A stretch of DNA of 64,000 nucleotides from JBCDLI01 sp038745535 (lineage in GTDB: Bacteria > Pseudomonadota > Alphaproteobacteria > Rhizobiales > Rhizobiaceae), in the NCBI GenBank assembly GCA_038745535.1, contig JBCDLI010000007.1:4901-68900 (forward strand). Reading direction: 5' to 3'. The position numbers and the translations under genes are program-made. Shown piece by piece: positions 14,891-23,805 of this stretch. The notes under the pieces were generated by a model. It was not told the origin of the DNA. It worked only from the letters and a program-made list of their open reading frames with translations, and ran no database searches. How positions within the stretch are numbered: the first letter of the stretch is position 1; each line of letters opens with the position of its first letter.

Positions 14891-15031
14891 ATGTCAACGA
14901 AACGCACATTCCAACCCTCACGGCTCGTTCGTAAGCGCCGTCACGGTTTTCGTTCGCGTATGGCGACTGCAGCAGGACGTAAGGTCCTCGCTCGTCGTCG
15001 CGCAAAGGGTCGCAAGAGCCTTTCAGCCTAA
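14891..15031 (+). CDS. rpmH: 50S ribosomal protein L34
   Basis: The 46-aa product contains the L34 signature KRTFQPSRLVRKRRHGFRSR and ends KGRKSLSA. It is two residues longer at the N-terminus (MST-) than the usual 44-aa form. L34 is a small, very basic protein of the large ribosomal subunit. A GGCGGAG Shine-Dalgarno sequence precedes the ATG. It is first in the conserved rpmH-rnpA-yidC-engB cluster, with rnpA 17 bp downstream. Confidence 0.98.
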   Translation: MSTKRTFQPSRLVRKRRHGFRSRMATAAGRKVLARRRAKGRKSLSA

Positions 15032-15048
15032 CTGAGCCCTATGCGGTC

Positions 15049-15420
15049 ATGCATTTGAATGACCATCGCAAAAATCAGAAGATCGCTCGCTTGAAAAAGC
15101 GCAGCGATTTTTTGCGTGCGCGAGAAGGTGGCCGGGCGCATGGAAAGCACTGTCGCGTGCAATTCCTGCCACTCACCGGCCATGCCGACATGCGAGCTGG
15201 GCTCACAGTCACCAAACGGGTTGGAAATGCGGTCGTGCGTAATCGGATAAAACGCCGCCTTCGCGCAGTGCTGGATAGCGGAACGCCGACAAATATGCCG
15301 ACGTCGGCAGACTTTGTCGTTATCGCGAAAGACACCGCCATCTCTGCACCCTTCAAAGAATTGCGTGCCGACGTGTATGACACCATCTCTAAAGCGGCCA
15401 AGCGCGCCAACAAACGCTAA
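15049..15420 (+). CDS. rnpA: Ribonuclease P protein component
   Basis: The 123-aa basic protein contains the RNase P protein motifs LKKRSDFLRAREGGRAHGKH near the N-terminus and VTKRVGNAVVRNRIKRRLRA at about residues 53-72. The latter is the RNR motif that contacts the catalytic RNA. It helps the RNA subunit cut the 5' leader from tRNA precursors. It sits between rpmH and yidC as in most bacteria. The start at 15049 has only a weak ribosome-binding site, and an alternative start a few codons later cannot be excluded. Confidence 0.96.
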   Translation: MHLNDHRKNQKIARLKKRSDFLRAREGGRAHGKHCRVQFLPLTGHADMRAGLTVTKRVGNAVVRNRIKRRLRAVLDSGTPTNMPTSADFVVIAKDTAISAPFKELRADVYDTISKAAKRANKR

Positions 15421-15449
15421 AAGCGAAGACCGGAAAAGACGGATCAAAA

Positions 15450-17246
15450 ATGGAAAACGGCAAAAATCTTCTGCTCACGATCGTCTTGTCTGTCGGCGTC
15501 TTGCTGCTCTGGCAGGTGTTTTTCATCAATCCCCGCCTTGAAGCTGAGCGGCAGGCACAAATTGAACAGGCCGAACTTCAAACTTCGACCGAAGAGGGCC
15601 TACCCGCCGCAGCCGTTTCCGGTGATGCAGGCATTCCACAGGCTGTGGCAGGCGATGGGATTGCCTCGCTGGATACCGAAGCTGCGATCAGCACCGGGGC
15701 GCGCGTGGCAATCGAAACAGAAACGCTCAGCGGCTCAATTAATCTTGCGGGCGCGCGCATCGACGATCTTTCGTTGAAACAATATCGCCAAGAGAATGAA
15801 GACGGTTCGCCGATTGTCGAGCTTTTAAAGCCGACCGGAGGTACAAATGCTTACTTTGCAGAGTTTGGATATGCCGGCTTTGAAGGCGCACCCGCTGCCG
15901 AGGCTGTATGGACGGCACCGGCTGGCGCGACGCTAACTGCGACCACGCCTGTTACCCTGTCGTACACAGCGGGGGATCTCACGTTCGAACGAACAATCTC
16001 CGTCGATGATCGATATATGTTCACCTTCGCAGACACTGTGACGAACGGTGGTGTTGGCGCAACCTCACTGCAGAACTACGGGCGCGTTACGCGCTACTTC
16101 AAACCCGCGGTACCGAGTATCTTCATCCTCCACGAGGGCATGATCGGTGTAACCGGGGAGGAGGGCCTACAGGAACACAGTTTCGGTGACATGGAAGACG
16201 AGCCGCGCATTACGCCTGGCAAATCAAACGATGGCTGGGTTGGCATTACGGACAAGTACTGGGCCGCAGCGTTGATCCCTGAGCAGGGCACGACATTTCA
16301 GCCGCGATACGCATACTTCGATCAGGGCGCTGTGCGTTGGCAGTCAGACTTCCTTGCCGATCCGATCGTGATCAATGCAGGCCAATCGGCAACTGTAACC
16401 AACCGCCTGTTTGCTGGCGCGAAGGTCTCCAGCATGATCGACGATTATGAGGCTGATCTGGGCATCCGCAGTTTCGAACTGCTGATCGATTGGGGATGGC
16501 TCTACTTCATCACCAAGCCGATGTTCCAAGTGCTCGATTGGCTGTTCAAACTCGTCGGCAATTTCGGCGTCGCCATCTTGCTACTAACCGTTGCTGTGAA
16601 GGCGGTATTTTTCCCGCTTGCCAACAAGTCATACGCGTCCATGGCGCGGATGAAAGTTGTTCAGCCGCAAATGCAGGAAATCAAAGAACGGCATGGCGAC
16701 GATCGCGAGAAGCTCCAAAAGGCGATGATGGAGCTTTACAAGAAAGAGAAGATCAATCCGATTGCCGGTTGTTGGCCAATTTTGATTCAAATCCCCGTTT
16801 TCTTCGCGCTCTACAAAGTGCTTTTCGTCACGATCGAAATGCGTCACGCGCCATTCTTCGGTTGGATTCAGGATTTGTCGGCGCCCGACCCCACGTCAAT
16901 TTGGGAGCTATTTGGCTTGATCCCTTGGGGCGCTGCTGAAATCCTGCCTGCATTCCTGCTTTTGGGAATTTGGCCTATCGTCATGGGCATCACGATGTTT
17001 GTGCAGATGCAGATGAACCCGGCGCCGCCGGACCCCACGCAGCAGATGATATTCCGCTGGATGCCAGTCATCTTTACGTTCATGCTCGCAACGTTCCCGG
17101 CAGGTCTGGTGATCTATTGGGCTTGGAACAATTTCCTTTCGATCCTTCAACAGGGCGTGATCATGAAGAAGAACGGCGCTGACATCGCGCTATGGGACAA
17201 TATTAGGGGCATGTTCTCGAAGAAGGCAAAGGACGGCGGTACCTGA
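15450..17246 (+). CDS. yidC: Membrane protein insertase YidC
   Basis: The 598-aa product has the layout of Gram-negative YidC: an N-terminal signal-anchor helix (LLLTIVLSVGVLLLWQVFFI), a large periplasmic beta domain (about 90-340), and five C-terminal transmembrane helices. The conserved core PLANKSYASMARMKVVQPQM, the coiled cytoplasmic loop with KINPIAGCWPILIQIPVFFA and the final helices (FPAGLVIYWAWNNFLSILQQ) are all present. It inserts proteins such as ATP synthase subunit c and helps Sec clients fold in the inner membrane. It starts 29 bp after rnpA. Confidence 0.98.
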   Translation: MENGKNLLLTIVLSVGVLLLWQVFFINPRLEAERQAQIEQAELQTSTEEGLPAAAVSGDAGIPQAVAGDGIASLDTEAAISTGARVAIETETLSGSINLAGARIDDLSLKQYRQENEDGSPIVELLKPTGGTNAYFAEFGYAGFEGAPAAEAVWTAPAGATLTATTPVTLSYTAGDLTFERTISVDDRYMFTFADTVTNGGVGATSLQNYGRVTRYFKPAVPSIFILHEGMIGVTGEEGLQEHSFGDMEDEPRITPGKSNDGWVGITDKYWAAALIPEQGTTFQPRYAYFDQGAVRWQSDFLADPIVINAGQSATVTNRLFAGAKVSSMIDDYEADLGIRSFELLIDWGWLYFITKPMFQVLDWLFKLVGNFGVAILLLTVAVKAVFFPLANKSYASMARMKVVQPQMQEIKERHGDDREKLQKAMMELYKKEKINPIAGCWPILIQIPVFFALYKVLFVTIEMRHAPFFGWIQDLSAPDPTSIWELFGLIPWGAAEILPAFLLLGIWPIVMGITMFVQMQMNPAPPDPTQQMIFRWMPVIFTFMLATFPAGLVIYWAWNNFLSILQQGVIMKKNGADIALWDNIRGMFSKKAKDGGT

Positions 17247-17264
17247 TCGACGGTTCGCCGAAAG

Positions 17265-17921
17265 ATGTCTGATTACGATGCTGCCCTTCGTGCACTCGGT
17301 GCGACCGGAAACTGGTCTTTCCTGAAAAGCGTGCCGTCGATGGAATTTCTGCCTCCGTCCGGCCCGGCTGAGGTGGCCTTTGCCGGTCGGTCAAACGTCG
17401 GAAAGTCTTCACTCATCAACGCGCTGACGGGAAAAGGCGGGCTGGCGCGAACGTCGAACACGCCAGGCCGCACGCAAGAACTAAACTACTTTATCCCAGA
17501 TGGTTTTTCTGGATCAGAAGATGATCTGCCGCCTGTGGCGATTGTGGACATGCCGGGCTACGGCTACGCCCAGGCGCCCAAGGAAACCGTGGAAAACTGG
17601 ACGCGCCTCATCTTCGATTATCTTCGTGGACGAGTGACGCTCAAGCGGGTCTTTGTTCTCATCGACAGTCGCCACGGCGTGAAAAAGGTCGATGAAGAAG
17701 CACTTGATCTTCTCGATCAGTCAGCTGTTTCATACCAACTCGTGCTGACAAAGATCGACAAAATCAAGCCACCGGCGGTGAAGCGGGTTTTGTCTGAGAC
17801 CGAGAAGGCTATCGCAAGACGACCGGCAGCCTTTCCCGGGCTCATCGCGACCTCATCGGCGAAAAACACGGGGATGGATGACTTGCGCCGAGCCATCGCC
17901 TACGCTGTTGAGCCGCGCTAG
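17265..17921 (+). CDS. engB: Ribosome biogenesis GTP-binding protein EngB (YihA/YsxC)
   Basis: The 218-aa GTPase shows G1 GRSNVGKSS (about residue 42), the switch segment TSNTPGRTQELNYF, G3 DMPGYGYAQAP, G4 TKIDK and a G5-like ATSSAKNTGMDDLR. The order and length match EngB, which helps late assembly of the 50S subunit. It lies 18 bp after yidC as expected in Hyphomicrobiales. Its stop overlaps the convergent msrB stop by four bases. Confidence 0.97.
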   Translation: MSDYDAALRALGATGNWSFLKSVPSMEFLPPSGPAEVAFAGRSNVGKSSLINALTGKGGLARTSNTPGRTQELNYFIPDGFSGSEDDLPPVAIVDMPGYGYAQAPKETVENWTRLIFDYLRGRVTLKRVFVLIDSRHGVKKVDEEALDLLDQSAVSYQLVLTKIDKIKPPAVKRVLSETEKAIARRPAAFPGLIATSSAKNTGMDDLRRAIAYAVEPR

Positions 17922-18433
17922 CCGACGACCGCTTCGGACCCGTCAGCTGGCTTGAACACCATCGCGACGCCGTTGATGCAGTGGCGCTTGCCCGTTGGTC
18001 GTGGCCCGTCATCGAAAACGTGGCCTAGATGCCCGCCGCAATTGGCACAGTGCTCTTCGGTGCGCACCATGAACAGGGACCGGTCTTCCTGATAACCGAT
18101 CTGACCTTCGATCTCCTGCCAGAAGCTCGGCCAGCCCGTACCGCTGTCATATTTGGTCTCAGACAAGAAAAGCGGTTCGTCGCAGGCAGCGCAATGGAAA
18201 ACACCCGCTCGTTTTTCGTCATTGAGAACTGACGTAAAAGGTCGCTCGGTGCCGTGTTCACGCAGCACATAATACTGCATTTCGGACAACGTTGCGCGCC
18301 ATTCGGCGTCGGTCTTCATTAGAGGAAATTCGCCAGAGGTTGCGGCCACAGCATTTTCAGACCCGGAAAATTTCGCGAGCCCAAATGCGCCAGCGGCGGC
18401 TCCGAACGTCGTCAGAAACTGTCTTTTATTCAT
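17918..18433 (-). CDS. msrB: Peptide methionine-(R)-sulfoxide reductase MsrB, exported form
   Basis: The 171-aa product has an MsrB domain with two zinc-binding CxxC pairs (CAACDE and CANCGG), the TGWPSFW substrate-pocket motif and the catalytic cysteine in KRHCING. The N-terminus (MNKRQFLTTFGAAAGAFGLA) looks like a Tat-like signal with KR in place of the RR pair, followed by a cleavage-like AVAATS. This suggests a periplasmic location, unlike the usual cytoplasmic MsrB. It reduces the R form of methionine sulfoxide in oxidised proteins. It is convergent with engB. Confidence 0.93.
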   Translation of the reverse strand: MNKRQFLTTFGAAAGAFGLAKFSGSENAVAATSGEFPLMKTDAEWRATLSEMQYYVLREHGTERPFTSVLNDEKRAGVFHCAACDEPLFLSETKYDSGTGWPSFWQEIEGQIGYQEDRSLFMVRTEEHCANCGGHLGHVFDDGPRPTGKRHCINGVAMVFKPADGSEAVVG

Positions 18434-18596
18434 TCTTCAGCTCCAATCTTCTGCGCTTCATGTGGTGGCTTAGACCTCGGAACCAAAACACACAGAAGCA
18501 AACTTTCTGTGATCCCGATGTAACGAGAACTCGCTTTTTCGTTGTTGGTTGCACACCCATCCGCTAACCCGTTGGCAATCGGGGAACAGACTGAAC

Positions 18597-19499
18597 ATGC
18601 CGGATAGTAAAATCGCACCCACGCTTGAAGCGGCAATTCTCGCAAACGCCCTGCCCTACATGCAGCGCTATGCGGATCGAACGGTCGTGGTAAAATACGG
18701 CGGCCACGCCATGGGCGATGCGGACCTTGGCCGGGCGTTTGCACAAGACATCGCGCTTTTGAAACAGTCCGGCGTCAATCCCGTGGTCGTGCATGGAGGC
18801 GGCCCACAAATCGGCAATATGCTTTCCAAACTCGGCATCGAGTCCAAATTTGAAGGCGGCTTGCGCGTCACCGATCAAAAAACCGTCGAAGTGGTCGAGA
18901 TGGTATTATGCGGCGCGATCAATAAGCAGATCGTTGCGATGATCAATGCCGCGGGCCAGTGGGCAATCGGTCTATGCGGTAAAGACGGCAACATGGTCTT
19001 TGCGCGAAAAACGGAAAAGCGGGTTGTCGATAAAGAGAGCAATATCGAGCGTATTCTCGATCTGGGCTTTGTCGGCGAGCCTGCCGAGGTCGATCGCACC
19101 CTGCTCGATATGCTCGCTAAATCAGAGATGATCCCCGTCATCGCACCGGTCGCGCCGGGGCGTGATGGCCATACCTACAACATCAACGCAGACACTTTTG
19201 CTGGCGCCATTTCTGGATCGGTGAACGCTGAACGGCTTCTATTTTTGACCGATGTGCCGGGCGTGTTGGACAAAGATGGTAAGCTCATTGATGAACTCAC
19301 GATCTCAGAGGCACGCGCATTAATCGATGACGGCACGATTTCCGGCGGCATGATCCCCAAAGTGGAAACCTGCATCGACGCGCTGACGCGCGGGGTAAAG
19401 GGTGTGGTCATTTTGAACGGCAAGGTCGAGCATGCCGTGCTGCTGGAATTGTTTACCGAGCACGGCGCTGGAACATTACTCGTCCATGACCGCGGGTGA
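18597..19499 (+). CDS. argB: Acetylglutamate kinase
   Basis: The 300-aa product is an amino-acid kinase fold enzyme with VVVKYGGHAMGD near the N-terminus, VVVHGGGPQIGNMLSKLG for substrate binding, and LFLTDVPGVLDKDGKL plus ISGGMIPKVETCIDAL near the C-terminus. It phosphorylates N-acetyl-L-glutamate, the second step of arginine biosynthesis in the cytoplasm. I chose the ATG at 18597 (MPDSKIAPTLEAAIL) rather than an in-frame ATG 16 codons earlier, which adds no conserved sequence. It follows engB-msrB as in rhizobial genomes, but the next genes are polysaccharide genes. Confidence 0.97.
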   Translation: MPDSKIAPTLEAAILANALPYMQRYADRTVVVKYGGHAMGDADLGRAFAQDIALLKQSGVNPVVVHGGGPQIGNMLSKLGIESKFEGGLRVTDQKTVEVVEMVLCGAINKQIVAMINAAGQWAIGLCGKDGNMVFARKTEKRVVDKESNIERILDLGFVGEPAEVDRTLLDMLAKSEMIPVIAPVAPGRDGHTYNINADTFAGAISGSVNAERLLFLTDVPGVLDKDGKLIDELTISEARALIDDGTISGGMIPKVETCIDALTRGVKGVVILNGKVEHAVLLELFTEHGAGTLLVHDRG

Positions 19500-19500
19500 A

Positions 19501-20253
19501 ATGCGTCTGGGCAGCGATATCCCGATCTTTGTCATCAACCTAGATCGTGCGCCGGAACGTTTTGAAACTGTTTGCGGCAGCGCGCGCGATTACGGTCTTT
19601 CTCTCACGCGGGTTTCAGCAATCGACGGTCAACTTCTTCCGCCTCAACACACCCTTGCTGTAGATCTAAAGGCATTTCGAAGACAGCACGGTCGGGTTGT
19701 TCTTCCGGGAGAAATTGGTTGTTATCACAGTCACCTAAAGGCTCTCGGCGCCTTTTTAGATTCTCCTGCCAAATTTGGGCTTATTCTCGAAGACGATGTC
19801 AAATTTAGAGAGGATTCTATTTCCCGAATTTCAGCAATTGTCTCGAGGTGCGGTCAGTTTGGGGTCGTTAAGCTCGTCAATCATCGGTCAAATGGTTTTA
19901 TAACGCAGACCCAAACGCAAGCAGGCGACCAAATCGGTCGGACCATGTTCGGCCCTCAAGGCTCGGCAGCTGCTTACCTTGTGTCGCGCGAGGGAGCCCT
20001 TGAGCTTCTGGAAAAGATGGCACTTATGAGCTTGCCTTTTGACGTCGCTTTAGAACGCGGATGGACGCGTCTTAGCCCCTTTTACTCCGTGAAAACGCGC
20101 GTATTCAGTTTTTCAAAGCACCGTTCGTCTTCCGCTATCTCGGGCAAGAAGGAATACGCGAAGTCAAAGCCGCGCTGGTACTATCGAATACCGACCGCCT
20201 TTTTTCGGACGCTTGAGCAGTTTCAACGGCTCATCTACGCTCTAAGACAGTGA
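19501..20253 (+). CDS. Glycosyltransferase family 25 (LPS biosynthesis type)
   Basis: The 250-aa product opens with SDIPIFVINLDRAPERFETV, the GT25 signature, and contains PGEIGCYHSHLKAL and a metal-binding LILEDDVKF motif. It probably adds a galactose-like sugar to lipopolysaccharide or another surface glycan from the cytoplasmic side. The start at 19501 lies just after the argB stop; an in-frame ATG at 19486 inside argB is also possible. The next gene is an O-antigen-ligase-like gene, so the pair likely acts on the same envelope glycan. It is tightly placed behind argB. Confidence 0.87.
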   Translation: MRLGSDIPIFVINLDRAPERFETVCGSARDYGLSLTRVSAIDGQLLPPQHTLAVDLKAFRRQHGRVVLPGEIGCYHSHLKALGAFLDSPAKFGLILEDDVKFREDSISRISAIVSRCGQFGVVKLVNHRSNGFITQTQTQAGDQIGRTMFGPQGSAAAYLVSREGALELLEKMALMSLPFDVALERGWTRLSPFYSVKTRVFSFSKHRSSSAISGKKEYAKSKPRWYYRIPTAFFRTLEQFQRLIYALRQ

Positions 20254-20298
20254 CTCACTCAGCAAACCGAAGCTTGCTGGACCTTCTCAGGGGCAAGA

Positions 20299-21636
20299 AT
20301 GATTTCAACCGTCTTAAGAAATGCTGACGACCTCACAGCATTGCTGAGTTCGGCTGGTGTTATCGTTTTCCTCTCAACGCTGTGGGTGGAGAGCGATGCT
20401 TATCGCTATGTCGGCCTTTTGTTGGTGCTTTCCGCGCTCGCGATCTACCTGCGAAACATGCTGGGCGATCCCGCAAGACCACGAATTGGCTATGCCGGAA
20501 TTATCTGCTTGGCTTGGACGATTCTTGTGGCTTTCAAGGTATTGCTGGCGGCAGGGGAGACTGGCAGTTTCGATGTCGGATCAGCTGAAGGCATCTATTT
20601 GTTTGCTGCTTTGTATCCAACGCTTGGGCACAGTTTTGAAATGCTTCGCGTCGATTGGCAGCTCGTCTCAAAGAGCTTTATTATTTTCACGAGCGTAGCT
20701 CTGGCCGCCTCATTCGACACGGCATATTTTGACGCGCAGAACGCTATTCCGCCGTTGTTCTTCAACAACCCGATCCACGCGTCGTTTGCCTGTGCAGTGC
20801 TTTTGATCGCCCACATTCAGCTTTTTGTGACAGCGCCACGGGCAGCCCCGGCTTTCTTTGGTCGTGCCTGGGTGGGCAAAACCTTGATCGCCGTAAATAT
20901 TGCGTTGGCAGGGTTTTACATTTTGATGCTCAATTCAAAGGGCGTGTGGCTTGCGCTTGCGATCACGGTGTGTGCGACCTTGCCGATTTCTCTCATCGGC
21001 AGGAAAATCACCCCAGTGTTTGTAGCATCTGGCTTCGCATTGGTGGTCGTGGCGACCTCTGCGCTTCTTTTCTCACCCCGCGTCGAACGGGTTGCTGGCG
21101 AAACTGTCGCATCGGTTCAATCGTTTGTGGAGCAAGGCGTTTCTGGCGAAAGCGTCACCGACGCGATGCTTGAGACCGTTGATAACCCACAAACGCCGGA
21201 GAGCCTTAGGATACGCATGGAGATCATGTATGACGCAGTCCGCATTTGGCAGCGGGCCCCAATCCTCGGTCACGGCCCGTCGTGGGAAACCCTATGGGAG
21301 GACAGGCGCTTTCAGGAACATGACTTCAATCTTCTCCACAACGGTTATCTGGAGATCATGGTCCGTCACGGGCTTTTCGGCATTGGTTTCTATACCTTTA
21401 TACTGGGCTGGTCCCTTACGCAGATGATCAAGGCGGCACGCCACGGGCTTACGAGCCATACCGTCTGGAAAACCGCTGCGCTTCTTTTGGTGTTTTTCGC
21501 ATCAGCGCAGATGACCAACTCCTACACAAGGTTGGCAGCGGGGGAGAGCTTCATGTGGTTGTTTTCGGCTGTGGGCTTCTATTTCGCATACAAAATGCAA
21601 CAGGCTGGTATCATACGACCACGCACATTTATCTGA
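20299..21636 (+). CDS. O-antigen ligase / Wzy family membrane protein
   Basis: The 445-aa product has ten or more hydrophobic segments and one large soluble loop near residues 255-345. That loop carries RIRMEIMYDAVRIWQRAPIL, GHGPSWETLW and LLHNGYLEIMVRHGLFGIGF, the Wzy_C / WaaL pattern. The LNSKGVWLALAI motif precedes it. Such enzymes join O-antigen to lipid A core, or polymerise repeat units, on the periplasmic face of the inner membrane. The neighbouring GT25 gene supports a surface glycan role. Ligase and polymerase cannot be told apart from sequence. Confidence 0.82.
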   Translation: MISTVLRNADDLTALLSSAGVIVFLSTLWVESDAYRYVGLLLVLSALAIYLRNMLGDPARPRIGYAGIICLAWTILVAFKVLLAAGETGSFDVGSAEGIYLFAALYPTLGHSFEMLRVDWQLVSKSFIIFTSVALAASFDTAYFDAQNAIPPLFFNNPIHASFACAVLLIAHIQLFVTAPRAAPAFFGRAWVGKTLIAVNIALAGFYILMLNSKGVWLALAITVCATLPISLIGRKITPVFVASGFALVVVATSALLFSPRVERVAGETVASVQSFVEQGVSGESVTDAMLETVDNPQTPESLRIRMEIMYDAVRIWQRAPILGHGPSWETLWEDRRFQEHDFNLLHNGYLEIMVRHGLFGIGFYTFILGWSLTQMIKAARHGLTSHTVWKTAALLLVFFASAQMTNSYTRLAAGESFMWLFSAVGFYFAYKMQQAGIIRPRTFI

Positions 21637-21685
21637 TGGGTGCACGGAACTTATTCCGTTATCCCGACAAGAAAGCCCCACAACT

Positions 21686-22393
21686 ATGCTGACGCAAACC
21701 GAGACAAGTAAGACCACAGAAGAATTCGCTCACATTCGCGAATGGGTGTTTGATCTCGATAATACGCTCTATCCTGCGCATACGAACCTGTTTTCGCAGA
21801 TCGACGTGAAGATGACGTCATACGTTTCGGAGCTTCTTCAGTTGCCGCGCGATGAAGCGCGCAAAGTGCAGAAAGACTATTATCGCGAATTTGGCACAAC
21901 GCTCGCGGGTCTCATCGAGCGTCATGATGTGAGCCCGGATGATTTTCTGGAGAAGGTTCACGACATCGACTACTCGTGGCTCGACCCCGATCCTGCTCTT
22001 GGCGATGCAATCAATGCGCTTCCCGGACGAAAATTCATCTTTACCAATGGTGATCGAGGACATGCAGAGCGCACAGCACGTCAGCTGGGTATTCTCGACC
22101 ATTTCGACGATATCTTCGATATTGTCGCCGCCGATCTAGTGCCAAAACCGGCAGGCGAGACCTACGACAAGTTCCGCGCTCTGCACCGGGTCGATTGCGA
22201 AAACGCGGTCATGTTTGAGGACCTGGCCCGAAATCTGAACGTGCCCAAGGCTCTGGGCATGAAGACCGTGCTTATTGTGCCTCGCAACTTCGAAGCAACG
22301 TTTTCAGAGCTTTGGGAGCGGGACGATATTGGTGGCGTCGTCGATCACATTACAGATGATTTGACGGGCTTTTTGCAAAATTTCGCTTCCTAA
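21686..22393 (+). CDS. Pyrimidine 5'-nucleotidase (HAD family)
   Basis: The 235-aa product is a HAD hydrolase. Motif I is WVFDLDNTLYPAH with two catalytic aspartates, motif II is KFIFTNGDRGHAERTARQLG, and the acidic motif is AVMFEDLARNLNVPKALGM. This form matches the pyrimidine 5'-nucleotidases commonly found next to argB and dapD in Hyphomicrobiales. It probably removes phosphate from pyrimidine nucleoside monophosphates, although the physiological substrate is not proven by sequence. The next gene starts 8 bp downstream. Confidence 0.88.
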   Translation: MLTQTETSKTTEEFAHIREWVFDLDNTLYPAHTNLFSQIDVKMTSYVSELLQLPRDEARKVQKDYYREFGTTLAGLIERHDVSPDDFLEKVHDIDYSWLDPDPALGDAINALPGRKFIFTNGDRGHAERTARQLGILDHFDDIFDIVAADLVPKPAGETYDKFRALHRVDCENAVMFEDLARNLNVPKALGMKTVLIVPRNFEATFSELWERDDIGGVVDHITDDLTGFLQNFAS

Positions 22394-22401
22394 CAACTGG
22401 C

Positions 22402-22863
22402 ATGGAACCGATCATCCTTTATCCATCGCGCTGGAAGCTCGTCGTACTTGTCGCGGTCTGTCTCGCATTCGTAGCGCTCAGCATCGGACTATTAATGGTC
22501 GGCCAAACGGAAATGGGCTGGCTCGGCGTTGGACTTTTTTCAGCTTGCGCGGTGGTGTTCACCGCACAGTTCCTACCGCGTTCAAACTACCTCATTGTTG
22601 ATGGCGAAGGTTTTGAATTTCGGACATGGCGGCAAGGCGGGCGGTACCATTGGTCCGCGGTCAGCGGCATTGCGTCGCGAAATATCAAAAGCAATCGGCT
22701 GGTGATTGTTGATCTGAAAGACGACGCAGGCGCTAGAGAGATAGCGCTACCGGATACCTACGGATTGAAGGCAAATGTGCTGGCCGAACTGCTCGGCAAA
22801 TATCTCGAAAATTGGCACCGAACGGCACGCACCGGCATGAAGCTGGATCAATCCAGATCGTAG
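22402..22863 (+). CDS. Two-helix membrane protein with PH-like soluble domain
   Basis: The 153-aa product has two transmembrane helices (residues about 13-33 and 37-55) followed by a small beta-rich domain. The domain contains the pattern DGEGFEFRTWRQGGRYHWSA and a segment with LVIVDLKDDAG, which resembles STM3941 or PH-domain-like bacterial membrane proteins. No enzymatic motif is seen. It is 8 bp behind the nucleotidase gene, so probably co-transcribed. Its last 16 bp overlap the end of the convergent LOG gene. Function unknown. Confidence 0.7.
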   Translation: MEPIILYPSRWKLVVLVAVCLAFVALSIGLLMVGQTEMGWLGVGLFSACAVVFTAQFLPRSNYLIVDGEGFEFRTWRQGGRYHWSAVSGIASRNIKSNRLVIVDLKDDAGAREIALPDTYGLKANVLAELLGKYLENWHRTARTGMKLDQSRS

Positions 22864-23693
22864 AAATTCGCGATTTCGCGCCATGCTTCTTGTGCGGTAT
22901 CCACAGTTACGAACAGGTCGGGATCATCAGGCGAGATCGTGCCCTGGGCGGCGAGGAAATCCAGATTGATAGCGTTTGCCCAGAAATCTTTGCCAAACAA
23001 AATGAACGGCACTGGCTCCATGCGTTTCGTCTGGATAAGTGTCAGCGCCTCGAACATCTCGTCCATGGTCCCAAAGCCCCCGGGGAAGACCGTGATGGCT
23101 TTCGCGCGCATCAAAAAATGCATCTTGCGGATAGCGAAATAGTGGAAGTTAAAACAAAGGTCTGGCGTAACGTAGGGATTCGGCGCTTGTTCGTGGGGAA
23201 GCACAATATTTAGCCCGATCGACGGCGCTCCAACATCTTCTGCCCCGCGGTTGCCCGCTTCCATTACGCCCGGGCCACCCCCAGTAACGACCACAAATTC
23301 GTGGCTGTCCGTTTTCTGTGAATGCTCGGAACATATGCGCGCAAATTCCCGTGCCTCAGCGTAAATCGTGGAAAGTTTTGTCAGGTTTTCACGTTGCGTC
23401 TCGTTCTTCGCGGCCCACGCATCTCCGCCCGGCTCAGGGATACGCGCGCCGCCAAACATCACGACTGTCGATTTGATGCCGTGCTCTTCCAGCAGCATTT
23501 CCGGTTTGAGCAGCTCAAGTTGTAAGCGCACCGGCCGCAGCTCATCGCGACACAGAAAATCATGATCATCAAAGGCAAGGCGATAGGCCGATGCGCGGGT
23601 TTGCACCGTATCCTCCACTTCTTTCGCGCGCGACCGATCGCGGCTGGACGGAACGAGCGGGTCCCACACATCTCTTGTTCTTTTTGCGCTCAT
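22848..23693 (-). CDS. LOG family protein (TIGR00730; putative nucleotide phosphoribohydrolase)
   Basis: The 281-aa product carries the LOG/YgdH lysine decarboxylase-like fold. It has a VVTGGGPGVMEAGNRGAEDV loop and the diagnostic PGGFGTMDEMFEALT motif (about residue 210). An extra N-terminal region of about 80 residues is typical of the long proteobacterial form. Plant and actinobacterial LOG enzymes release cytokinin bases from riboside monophosphates. In most bacteria the substrate is a nucleoside monophosphate of unclear role. It is divergent from dapD and overlaps the convergent 22402 gene by 16 bp. Confidence 0.9.
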   Translation of the reverse strand: MSAKRTRDVWDPLVPSSRDRSRAKEVEDTVQTRASAYRLAFDDHDFLCRDELRPVRLQLELLKPEMLLEEHGIKSTVVMFGGARIPEPGGDAWAAKNETQRENLTKLSTIYAEAREFARICSEHSQKTDSHEFVVVTGGGPGVMEAGNRGAEDVGAPSIGLNIVLPHEQAPNPYVTPDLCFNFHYFAIRKMHFLMRAKAITVFPGGFGTMDEMFEALTLIQTKRMEPVPFILFGKDFWANAINLDFLAAQGTISPDDPDLFVTVDTAQEAWREIANFYDLD

Positions 23694-23728
23694 GTCGCCT
23701 TCTCCCGCTTTGTTTTTCTCGTCTGTGA

Positions 23729-23758
23729 TTGACCTCTATGCCAAGCTTTGCCTATTGC
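23729..23758 (+). promoter_or_regulatory. Predicted promoter of dapD
   Basis: TTGACC (23729-23734) and TATTGC (23753-23758) are separated by 18 bp, in the spacer between the divergent LOG and dapD genes, about 47 bp before the dapD start. Confidence 0.35.
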
Positions 23759-23805
23759 ACCGTTAATTCATCCCGACCCACTTCCCGCCACTTTGGAGAC
23801 TACCC

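Noticed and set aside
14610..15005. Minus-strand frame over the rpmH region
   Set aside because: It is antisense to rpmH and its promoter and has no protein-like character.
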